This document shows, in pieces, positions 7,643 through 14,820 of a stretch of 26,091 nt of DNA. This DNA is from UBA5070 sp035604215 (GTDB lineage: Bacteria; Fibrobacterota; Fibrobacteria; UBA5070), in the NCBI GenBank assembly GCA_035604215.1, contig DATNIW010000065.1, forward strand, positions 1 through 26,091, read 5' to 3'. Below the pieces are notes generated by a model that was not told the origin of the DNA, made no database searches, and was given only the letters and a program-made list of their open reading frames with translations. A program made the position numbers and the translations under genes. Numbering within the stretch: position 1 is the first letter of the stretch; every line of letters starts with the position of its first letter.

Positions 7643-9307
7643 ATGTACGGAAAGGCCTCTGTGAATCTTCGGATCTCCGCCCTGCTCCTTGCGGCACTCC
7701 TTGCCGGATGCGGTTTCACGGACGCCACCAACCAGACGGGGACCGCTTTCCTGGCCGCCCAGGGGATCAGCATCTCCGCCCGCGACTCCTTTCGCATCAC
7801 GGTTCCCGTGCTGGGTGTCCAAGTCGTTCCGGTGGAGGGAATCCCCTCCCCCAACGGCCTGGAAGCCTTGTGGCTGGGGGGGACGCTGAACGATTCCATC
7901 CGGGCCGTGGTGGCCTTCGACCTCACCAACACCACCGCACCGGATGCCGGATTCAAGGCGATCCAGGCGGTCGATTCGCTGGCGTCCAAGTACAAGCTGA
8001 CCAGGCTCTCCTTCGGGGTGGGGTCGGGTGGAGACACGGACACCAGCACCCCCCGGCAGGTCCACGTGCGGTTCCTCCTGATGGACAGCACCAACCAGAA
8101 CACCTGGAACCTGCCCGCGTTGTTCATGGGCGCGGAGCCTTCGGCGCTGGGCCTGACTCCCGTCGTGGACCGCGATTCCACCTTCGTGGCCAGCGTGAAC
8201 ATGGGCATCCCCTTCGGCCCGGCCCTGCGCGACTCCGTGGCTGCTCGCCTGAAGGCCGCCAAACCCACCTGGCTCGTCGCCATCCTGGACGGCCACCCGG
8301 GTTGGCAATCGGTCTTCTCCGTGGGAGATCCCCGCTTGCGGACCGACTCCGTCAGCGGAACCGGGGAAGGCACCTTCCTTCCCGGCGAATTCCAGGCCCG
8401 CGCGGCCTGGCGATCCACCGAGATGCGCTCTTCCGCCGCATGGAACAAGTCGCTGGGCTGGTGGGTGGGCGGCGGCAACCGCTTGCGGGTGACCCTGGAC
8501 GGCAACGCGCTCCGAACCCTGCTGCACCAGAGGTTCGGGAAGGGCATCGTGTCCGACAGCTTCGACAACTCCTTCAATGTCCTGCAGGCCCGCGTCCGCG
8601 TCCCCTTCTCCGCGTTCAATTGGGTCCAGGGGGCGAGCGCGGACAACAGGAGCTTGGGGATCGACGGGGCCGTGGTCCTGGACTCCGGCTCCTCGGCCCT
8701 CCCCACCTCGGCGGCGATGCCCATCTCCATCCAGCGGTATCTCACCATCCTGGGCCTCACCGTGGATCCCTACCTCCAGTTCGACGACTCCTTCCCGGAT
8801 ATCCTCCAATGCCGCTACTATCAGGAGAACACCCTGGCGGACGTTCCGACGCGCCTGTCGCTGGGAATGGGGAGTTCCGCGAGCTACACCTCCACCAATT
8901 TCTGGCTGCGCAAGGATGTTCCGGATTCCATGGAATTCCGGATCTCCGCACAGGTGAGGGTGAGGGTGAGCCACTACCCGAACGACCCGAATGTCCATCT
9001 GCACTGGTCCTTGCTGCAGGGTTCTCCCGTCGCCGACCCGCAGATCGGGATCGGCGACACCGCCCGCCCGGAAACCAGGGTGAGCGATACCGCCCTGGCC
9101 AACACCTCCAGCCCCGTCGTCCACCAGGAGGCGCGGACCTCGTTCTCGCTGGCCGTGATCCAGAGGAAAGTCAACGTGGACGTGGACATCGTGCCCGCCG
9201 GAGGGAGCATCGGGATGCAGGATCTCTGGGAGGCCGAGCCCAGCGCCGCCAACATCATGGACAGTCTGGGATTGATCGTCCGTCCGCGCGACGGGAGCGA
9301 GTTCTGA
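7643..9307 (+). CDS. Unrecognised outer-membrane/periplasmic lipoprotein
   Basis: I do not recognise a family. The N-terminus is a clear lipoprotein signal: ISALLLAALLAGC with a lipobox LAGC at Cys23, so the mature protein is lipid-anchored outside the cytoplasm. The rest (about 530 residues) is Ser/Thr/Asp-rich with alternating strand-like segments (for example QVRVRVSH and VNVDVDIVP near the C-terminus). It has no repeats or catalytic motif that I can name. Two starts are plausible: ATG 7643 (554 residues), or GTG 7661 (548 residues). The latter has GGAAAGG five bases upstream and gives a more compact signal peptide. The stop overlaps the ATG of the following beta-barrel gene (TGATG), implying coupled expression and perhaps a physical partnership. 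Confidence 0.8.
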   Translation: MYGKASVNLRISALLLAALLAGCGFTDATNQTGTAFLAAQGISISARDSFRITVPVLGVQVVPVEGIPSPNGLEALWLGGTLNDSIRAVVAFDLTNTTAPDAGFKAIQAVDSLASKYKLTRLSFGVGSGGDTDTSTPRQVHVRFLLMDSTNQNTWNLPALFMGAEPSALGLTPVVDRDSTFVASVNMGIPFGPALRDSVAARLKAAKPTWLVAILDGHPGWQSVFSVGDPRLRTDSVSGTGEGTFLPGEFQARAAWRSTEMRSSAAWNKSLGWWVGGGNRLRVTLDGNALRTLLHQRFGKGIVSDSFDNSFNVLQARVRVPFSAFNWVQGASADNRSLGIDGAVVLDSGSSALPTSAAMPISIQRYLTILGLTVDPYLQFDDSFPDILQCRYYQENTLADVPTRLSLGMGSSASYTSTNFWLRKDVPDSMEFRISAQVRVRVSHYPNDPNVHLHWSLLQGSPVADPQIGIGDTARPETRVSDTALANTSSPVVHQEARTSFSLAVIQRKVNVDVDIVPAGGSIGMQDLWEAEPSAANIMDSLGLIVRPRDGSEF

Positions 9308-10461
9308 TGCGCCTCTCCATCGTCGTCCTCTCCCTTTCCGCAGCCGTTTTCGCCCAGACCCCCGCGAACATACTGGGGCTCGGAAGCGAAACCGATCCTT
9401 CCGATGGCCCTTCGCGCGGCATGGGCGAGGCCGGCGAGGCCTTGCGCTCGGACCGTTCGTGGGATCCGCGTCTGGAAGCGCGATCGGCCTTCGCCACCCA
9501 GACCGCCCTGGAAGTCCAGTTGGATCCGTCCATCGACATGATCTCCGACGACCAGGCCTCCAACTCCGTCGGCGGCGGCGGCATCCCGCGGGTGAGCCTC
9601 TCCGTCCCCATGGGCCGTTTCGGACATCTGGGCTTGGGGTACTGGCAGAGGTTCGACAAGTCCTTCGAGTGGACCGATCCCGCCGATTCCAGCGTGGAGG
9701 CCATCGGCCAGGGCGGCGCCTTCGAAGGCGACGTCTCCTACGGCTACGCCCTGCCTTGGCTGCGCGGACTGGCCTTGGGCGTGACCTACCACCGGATCCT
9801 GGGCGCGGACCGCGTGACGGTGAACGAATCCTGGCAGGCCGCCGACGAGGGACTGGCCACCGCGTTCAGCGACACCCTCCAGCATTCCTACTGGGGGAGC
9901 TACTGGACGGGATCCGTCTACTTCACCCGCGGACCCATGGATCTCGGCGCCTGGGCGGATCTGCGCGGCCAGGCCACCGTCACGCCCTACGACGGCGGAA
10001 CCAACCAGCAGTTCCAGCAGCCGCAGCCGTACACCATGGACCTGCCGCGCTCGGCGGGCTTCGCCGCCGCCTACCGGTTCTTCCAACGCCAAGCCGTGGT
10101 CGCGGACCTGGAATGGACCACTTGGCAGGCGACCGTGAGCGGCGCACCGGACCGATGGAAGGGCGGCGTGGGCTGGCAGTCGCAGGGTGCGGGCGACCGC
10201 TACGACGATTTCTGGAAACGCGCGAGCTGGAGGGCGGGAGCCTACGGAATCGTGGGTGGAGACCAGTACGATCTGACCGAAGCGGCGACCGTGGGATTGG
10301 GATTTCCGCTCGGAATGCAGGGAGCAGTTGATCTTTCTCTCCACTTAGGTCAGAATGAGGTCGACAATGGCGGCCCCAAGCTGAAGGACACCTTCGTGCA
10401 GTTGTATGTTGTGCTTTCGGGAGCAAGCTCTTGGGGCGAGTCCTTGAGGTCGCACAAGTAG
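9307..10461 (+). CDS. Probable outer-membrane beta-barrel protein (FadL/PorV-like)
   Basis: A 384-residue exported protein with a short signal peptide (MRLSIVVLSLSAAVFAQ). The mature start, SETDPSDGPSRGMGEAGEAL ... SWDPR, recalls the 'GMGxAG' N-terminus of FadL/PorV-type barrels. The remainder alternates aromatic-rich strands with short turns (LGLGYWQRF, YGYALPWLRGLALGVTYHRI, YWTGSVYFTRG, AAYRFFQRQAVVADLEWTTW), as expected of a beta-barrel. It is translationally coupled to the upstream lipoprotein (TGATG). The functional assignment is inference: it could be a small-molecule porin or a scaffold for surface proteins. Its stop lies 20 bases before the DUF4912 gene. Confidence 0.75.
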   Translation: MRLSIVVLSLSAAVFAQTPANILGLGSETDPSDGPSRGMGEAGEALRSDRSWDPRLEARSAFATQTALEVQLDPSIDMISDDQASNSVGGGGIPRVSLSVPMGRFGHLGLGYWQRFDKSFEWTDPADSSVEAIGQGGAFEGDVSYGYALPWLRGLALGVTYHRILGADRVTVNESWQAADEGLATAFSDTLQHSYWGSYWTGSVYFTRGPMDLGAWADLRGQATVTPYDGGTNQQFQQPQPYTMDLPRSAGFAAAYRFFQRQAVVADLEWTTWQATVSGAPDRWKGGVGWQSQGAGDRYDDFWKRASWRAGAYGIVGGDQYDLTEAATVGLGFPLGMQGAVDLSLHLGQNEVDNGGPKLKDTFVQLYVVLSGASSWGESLRSHK

Positions 10462-10481
10462 TCTCTTTCCGGGAGAATTCA

Positions 10482-11615
10482 ATGGCGTCGAGTTCCGCTT
10501 CAAAGTCTGGAAAGACCCCAGGTCGCGCTTCCGGCAAGCCCGTCGAAGCCTCGAAGCCCACCCCGTCGGCGAAGCCGCAGGAATCCAAGGCCTCCGTTCG
10601 CGGTCGGACCAAGACCGCCGCAGCCGTGCCCTCCGTGCCGGCGAGGTCCGCCACCAAGCCGCGATCCAAGGGACATGTCTCCGGTTCCAAGACCAGACCC
10701 TCCCTTCTGGAGGGAGAGCTTCCCGGAAGCTACGGCCTGGACCGCCTCGTGGCCATCCCCAAGGACCCCGACTGGACCCACCTGTACTGGGAAACCACTC
10801 CGGAATCGCAGCGGAGGATGGCCGAATCCGGCGGGGATGTCCGCCTGCGGGGATTCGACACCACGGGCGTGCTGTTCGATGGCGGAAACGCCCCGGTCGC
10901 CCTGGACATCGAAGTCGCTCCCTACGCGCGTTCGTGGTACGCCAAGCTGCCCTACCAGGGCCGCGTCTACACCTTCGAATTCGGATGGGTGGACAGCCAG
11001 GGCGAGTGGACGGGAATCGCCCGCTCCCAACCCGTGGGATTCGAACCCGGAATGCTGGGAAATCGAGTCGACAGCGAGGAATGGATCTCCATCGCCTCGG
11101 AGGAGTTGTTCCGCGCCGCCGCGGGGCTGGGCGATGGAGAAGGCATCCAGGACCTGATCCGACGCCTGCGCGACCGCGCCCTCGGTTCGTCCCTCGGTGG
11201 AGCCGCCTGGCTCACCTCCTGGGGTTCCGGAATGGGACGCCTCGAAGTCGCGCCTTCCTCGTGGTCGCCCAGTTCCTTCCAGTTGCTGACCGCACCTTCC
11301 AGCTGGGGCGGCAGCTCCATCGGGTCCGGGGTTTCCTGGTCGGGAATCTCGTCCGGCGAATTCCAGCCGCCCAAGAACCGTCCCAAGGATTTCTGGCTCT
11401 GGGTGGAGACCGAACTGACCCTGTACGGAGCGACGGAACCGGATGCGCAGGTGACCCTCATGGGCCGCCCGTTGCAACTCAACCCTGACGGCACCTTCAA
11501 GGTCCATTTCCCGTTCCCCCACGGCACCGAACTGAAGATGGACGTCCGCGCCGTCGACAAGACCGGGGATCAGGTCCGCGAAGCCAAGCCCGCCGCGCGC
11601 CGCTGGACCGACTGA
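10482..11615 (+). CDS. DUF4912 domain protein with basic low-complexity N-terminus
   Basis: A 377-residue protein. Residues 1-75 are a Lys/Ser/Ala/Pro-rich, histone-H1-like low-complexity tail. Next is a DUF4912-type domain: LPGSYGLDRLVAIPKDPDWTHLYWE, later WYAKLPYQGRVYTFEFGWVD and the SQPVGFEPG segment. A Ser/Trp/Gly-rich linker of about 40 residues follows, then a C-terminal beta-sandwich-like segment (FWLWVETELTLYGATEPDAQ ... FPHGTELKMDVRAVD). DUF4912 genes are commonly found beside GH57 glucan enzymes, as here; the molecular role is not known to me. ATG 10482 is supported by GGGAGA six bases upstream. The downstream GTG lies three bases after the stop. Confidence 0.86.
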   Translation: MASSSASKSGKTPGRASGKPVEASKPTPSAKPQESKASVRGRTKTAAAVPSVPARSATKPRSKGHVSGSKTRPSLLEGELPGSYGLDRLVAIPKDPDWTHLYWETTPESQRRMAESGGDVRLRGFDTTGVLFDGGNAPVALDIEVAPYARSWYAKLPYQGRVYTFEFGWVDSQGEWTGIARSQPVGFEPGMLGNRVDSEEWISIASEELFRAAAGLGDGEGIQDLIRRLRDRALGSSLGGAAWLTSWGSGMGRLEVAPSSWSPSSFQLLTAPSSWGGSSIGSGVSWSGISSGEFQPPKNRPKDFWLWVETELTLYGATEPDAQVTLMGRPLQLNPDGTFKVHFPFPHGTELKMDVRAVDKTGDQVREAKPAARRWTD

Positions 11616-11618
11616 GGC

Positions 11619-13202
11619 GTGGCCAAAGGATATCTCGGCCTCGTCCTCCATGCGCATCTCCCGTTCGTCCGGCATCCGGAGAACGAGCGCCACCTGGAGG
11701 AGGATTGGCTCTTCGAGGCGATCACCGAGACGTACATCCCGCTCCTGGACGTCTTCAACCGCCTGGACGCGGAAGGCGTCCGGTTCCGCCTGGCCATGTC
11801 CATCACTCCGCCGCTCGCCGAGATGCTCGCGGATCCGCTCCTGCGTTCACGCTACCTGGAACACCTGGACAGGCTGATCGACCTCTCCGAAAGGGAGATG
11901 CGGCGCACCCAGTTCGTGCCCCGCTTCCAGGACCTCGCGCGGATGTACCACGACAAGTTCACCTGGTGCCGTCGCTTCTTCGGGGAGTGGTACGGAAGCG
12001 ACCTGCTCGCGGGTTTCCGGCACTGGCAGGACCGCGGGAACCTGGAGATCCTGAACTGCAACGCGACCCACGGGTTCCTTCCTGCCTTGCGACAGAATCC
12101 GGCTGCGGTCCGCGCCCAGCTGCGCCAGGGCGTTCGCGCCCACAAGCGGCACTTCGGGAAGAATCCCAACGGCATCTGGCTGGCGGAATGCGGCTACTAC
12201 GAGGGATTGGAGCAGGAACTGTCGGCGGCCGGCCTCGGATTCTTCTTCACCGACACCCACGGGATCCTGTTCGGGCAGCCACCTCCGCGCTACGGGGTCT
12301 ATTCCCCCGTCATCACCCCGGCGGGCCCGGCCTGCTTCGCCCGCGATCCGGAGTCCAGCCGCGCGGTCTGGTCTGCGGAGACGGGGTATCCGGGCGATCC
12401 GGACTACCGCGAGTTCTACCGCGACATCGGATTCGACCTGGACGAGGATTATCTCGCGGGATTCCGCCACATGCCCGGGCTGCGGACCAACACCGGCATC
12501 AAGTACTACCGGATCACGGGGAAAGGCGTTCCCCAGGAACCCTACGATCCCGCCAAGGCCTTCGCCAAGTCGGCCCTGCACGCGGGGGACTTCGTGGACA
12601 ACCGCCGCCGCCAGGTGGACTGGCTCGCGCGGTTCATGGACCATCCCCCGCTGATCGTCGCTCCCTACGACGCCGAGCTGTACGGCCACTGGTGGTACGA
12701 GGGTCCCGAATTCCTCTACTACGTGTTCAAGAAGATCCACTTCGACCAGGACGATCTCGAGACGGTCCGTCCCTCCGACTACCTGGAACGGCACCCGGTC
12801 CACCAGCGCCAACAGCCCGCCTTCAGCACCTGGGGACACCTGGGCTACGCGGACGTGTGGGTGAACACCCTCAACGACTGGATCTATCCGCACCTCCACG
12901 CCGCGGCCGACCGCATGGTGGAAGTCGCCCGCAAGTTCCCCGACGCCTGGGGCGACTACCGACGCGCGTTGAACCAGATGGCGCGCGAACTCTTCCTGGC
13001 GCAGAGTTCGGATTGGGCCTTCATCATGCGCACGGGGACCTCGGTGGAGTACGCCGTCGAGCGCACCCGCCAGCACCTCGTCGCCTTCAATCGCCTCTAC
13101 GAGGTGCTCCGCGACGGCCTCCAGGTTCCCCTGGACGATCTCGCCGCGCTGGAAAAGCGCGACAACATCTTCTCCGACGCCGACTACAGGGATTTCCTTT
13201 GA
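11619..13202 (+). CDS. GH57 family alpha-glucan enzyme (DUF1957; branching-enzyme type)
   Basis: A 527-residue cytoplasmic glycoside hydrolase of family 57, most like the 1,4-alpha-glucan branching enzymes with a C-terminal DUF1957 helical domain. The N-terminus GYLGLVLHAHLPFVRHPE is diagnostic. The nucleophile is Glu190 in WLAECGYYEGLE and the acid/base is Asp351 in VAPYDAELYGHWWYEGPE. The helical C-terminus includes TWGHLGYADVWVN, LFLAQSSDWAFIMRTGT and a run of basic helices. It probably forms or remodels alpha-1,6 branches in glycogen; a plain amylase or transferase activity cannot be excluded. The start is GTG at 11619, three bases after the DUF4912 stop, with only a poorly spaced GAGG; reinitiation is likely. 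Its stop overlaps the TTG start of the next gene. Confidence 0.9.
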   Translation: MAKGYLGLVLHAHLPFVRHPENERHLEEDWLFEAITETYIPLLDVFNRLDAEGVRFRLAMSITPPLAEMLADPLLRSRYLEHLDRLIDLSEREMRRTQFVPRFQDLARMYHDKFTWCRRFFGEWYGSDLLAGFRHWQDRGNLEILNCNATHGFLPALRQNPAAVRAQLRQGVRAHKRHFGKNPNGIWLAECGYYEGLEQELSAAGLGFFFTDTHGILFGQPPPRYGVYSPVITPAGPACFARDPESSRAVWSAETGYPGDPDYREFYRDIGFDLDEDYLAGFRHMPGLRTNTGIKYYRITGKGVPQEPYDPAKAFAKSALHAGDFVDNRRRQVDWLARFMDHPPLIVAPYDAELYGHWWYEGPEFLYYVFKKIHFDQDDLETVRPSDYLERHPVHQRQQPAFSTWGHLGYADVWVNTLNDWIYPHLHAAADRMVEVARKFPDAWGDYRRALNQMARELFLAQSSDWAFIMRTGTSVEYAVERTRQHLVAFNRLYEVLRDGLQVPLDDLAALEKRDNIFSDADYRDFL

Positions 13203-13816
13203 CCTCGTCCTTTCCAGGAGACGAGCCGGTCTCCGAGGAAGCCGTCCGCGTCGGCCCTTGGAAACGGAATTCCGTGGCCACGGTCTACGCCAACCCGTGG
13301 ATCCAGGTGGAACACCACCAGGTGGTGGATCCCGCGGGCCGCGACGGCGTCTACGGTGTGGTGCGCTTCCGGCACCGCGCCCTGGGGTGCGTGCCGCTGC
13401 ACGCGGACGGCACGGTGACCCTGGTGGGCCAGCATCGGTACCCGTTGGACCTCTGGAGTTGGGAGATCCCGGAAGGCGGAGGAAGTCTCGCCGCGGACCC
13501 GCTCGACGAAATGAAACGGGAACTTGCGGAGGAAACCGGCCTCACCGCCCGCGAGTGGATCCCCTTGGGGTCCATGCACCCCTCGAATTCGGTCACCGAC
13601 GAAATGGCGACCTTGTGGCTCGCCCGGGACCTGGAGCCGGGGACGGCCACCCCGGAATCCACCGAAGGAGACATGCGCTCGGCACTGGTTCCCTTCGCCC
13701 AGGCCGTCGAGATGGCGCTGGATGGTCGGCTCACGGACGCCATCACCGTGGTGGCCCTGCTTCGAGCACGGCACTTCCTGGAACGGGAAGCCTCGTCCCG
13801 GGAACCACCAGGCTAG
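13199..13816 (+). CDS. Nudix hydrolase (ADP-sugar/ADP-ribose pyrophosphatase-like)
   Basis: A 205-residue Nudix hydrolase. Strand and loop motifs VYANPWIQVEHHQVVDPAG, GVYGVVRFRHRALGCVP and LVGQHRYPLDLWSWEIPEGG are typical of a subfamily that cleaves ADP-ribose or ADP-sugars. The Nudix box spans residues 93-115 and keeps the metal-binding core RELAEETGL. The first conserved Glu of the box (position 99) is Ala, a change tolerated in some members. TTG 13199 is chosen: it overlaps the GH57 stop (TTGA), AGGGA lies about seven bases upstream, and it restores the family N-terminus. Placement after a glucan enzyme suggests an ADP-glucose-linked role, but that is inference. Confidence 0.86.
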   Translation: MTSSFPGDEPVSEEAVRVGPWKRNSVATVYANPWIQVEHHQVVDPAGRDGVYGVVRFRHRALGCVPLHADGTVTLVGQHRYPLDLWSWEIPEGGGSLAADPLDEMKRELAEETGLTAREWIPLGSMHPSNSVTDEMATLWLARDLEPGTATPESTEGDMRSALVPFAQAVEMALDGRLTDAITVVALLRARHFLEREASSREPPG

Positions 13817-13832
13817 GCAACTCCTTCCCCGC

Positions 13833-13854
13833 GACAGGTCTGTGAATGCCTGTC
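13833..13854. other. Small inverted repeat in the intergenic region
   Basis: GACAGG (13833-13838) and CCTGTC (13849-13854) form a 6-bp stem with a 10-base loop, in the 126-base gap between the Nudix gene and the helical-repeat gene. No T-run follows, so it is a poor intrinsic terminator. It could be a weak terminator, an operator or chance. Confidence 0.2.
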
Positions 13855-13942
13855 CGTGAGGTGCTGAAACCCGCAATTTCCCGCTGATTTCAAGCTGGAA
13901 CGCGGTTTGTGTTCTCTCCCCGGCGAAACGAGGGGAAACACC

Positions 13943-14689
13943 ATGGCGCAACCATCTTCGCTACACCCTGGACTCTCCCGCTCCGGTTCCCGGGCGCCTT
14001 GGTGCCTGAGGGAGGGCGCCAACGCCTGCGAAATGGGAATCCGCGCCTTGCGCGCCGGCTTCCTCGAGGAATCCAGGAACATCTTCAAGGCCCTGATCCC
14101 CCGGGAACAGGCGCATCCCGAGCTGATCCTCGCGTTGGCCGAAACCGAACTCGCCGCAGGCGACATCCACGCCTTCGAGGCCGCGCTCGACCAACTCCCG
14201 TCTCCCTGTTCGGCAGGGCCGCACGCCCACGTGCTGCGGTCGGAAGCGGCGTTCCGGCAGGGCAGGACGGCCCGCGGGCTGGCCTTGGGATTCGCCTGCG
14301 CCGAGCTGTTCCCCACGGACCCGCGCTCCCGATTCCAATCCGCTCGATTGCTGTGGCTCGGTGCCCAGGAACGCGAAGCGGAAGTCGTGTTCCTTTCCCT
14401 CGCGGGCGATCCCGAGATCGGATCGCGCGCACGCGTCTGGGCGGTGTTCTGCGGCTGGAGGCAAGCCCACTTCGCGGAGGTCGCCGAACTTCTGGGCACC
14501 CTGCGACGGGACGACGTGGTTTGCGAAGGCCTGCGCGAATTCGGAGCCCGTTCCCTGGGGATCCCTTGGGAGCCCAACGAAATCGTGGCACCTCGGATCC
14601 GGCGCCTGTGCGCGGAAGACTGGGAGAGCCTGTTCCTGGGAATCGGCCGGAACCGGTCCATCCCGTCTCTGAGGGCTTCCATGGTTTGA
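13943..14689 (+). CDS. TPR-like helical-repeat protein of unknown function
   Basis: A 248-residue protein without signal peptide or membrane segment. It is almost all amphipathic helix with a tetratricopeptide-like rhythm: ANACEMGIRALRAGFLEESR, HPELILALAETELAAGD, HVLRSEAAFRQGRTARG and RARVWAVFCGWRQAHFAEVA. This suggests a protein-interaction scaffold; no enzymatic motif is visible. Start ATG 13943 is supported by GAGGGG seven bases upstream. An earlier in-frame ATG at 13907 would add 12 residues and has no such site. The following secreted esterase gene begins about 130 bases later, so co-transcription is uncertain. Confidence 0.75.
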   Translation: MAQPSSLHPGLSRSGSRAPWCLREGANACEMGIRALRAGFLEESRNIFKALIPREQAHPELILALAETELAAGDIHAFEAALDQLPSPCSAGPHAHVLRSEAAFRQGRTARGLALGFACAELFPTDPRSRFQSARLLWLGAQEREAEVVFLSLAGDPEIGSRARVWAVFCGWRQAHFAEVAELLGTLRRDDVVCEGLREFGARSLGIPWEPNEIVAPRIRRLCAEDWESLFLGIGRNRSIPSLRASMV

Positions 14690-14820
14690 CGAGGGGATCC
14701 TGTCGTGCTCCCCCCAAACCGAGATCGGAGATAACTTGTCTCCCTCGCGGGTCCATTGGGGAGATCCACTTCCCGTTTCGCAGGGGAACCATCACGGAGT
14801 CCGAGCAGAGAATTCCGAGG

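Noticed and set aside
5085..8760. A continuous minus-strand open frame upstream of the Nudix gene
   Set aside because: Only the part from 5082 downward has Nudix features. The rest is a shadow of topB and of the lipoprotein gene.
8953..8971. A GTGAGG-like short tandem repeat
   Set aside because: It encodes an alternating Val/Arg beta-strand within the lipoprotein and is explained by coding.
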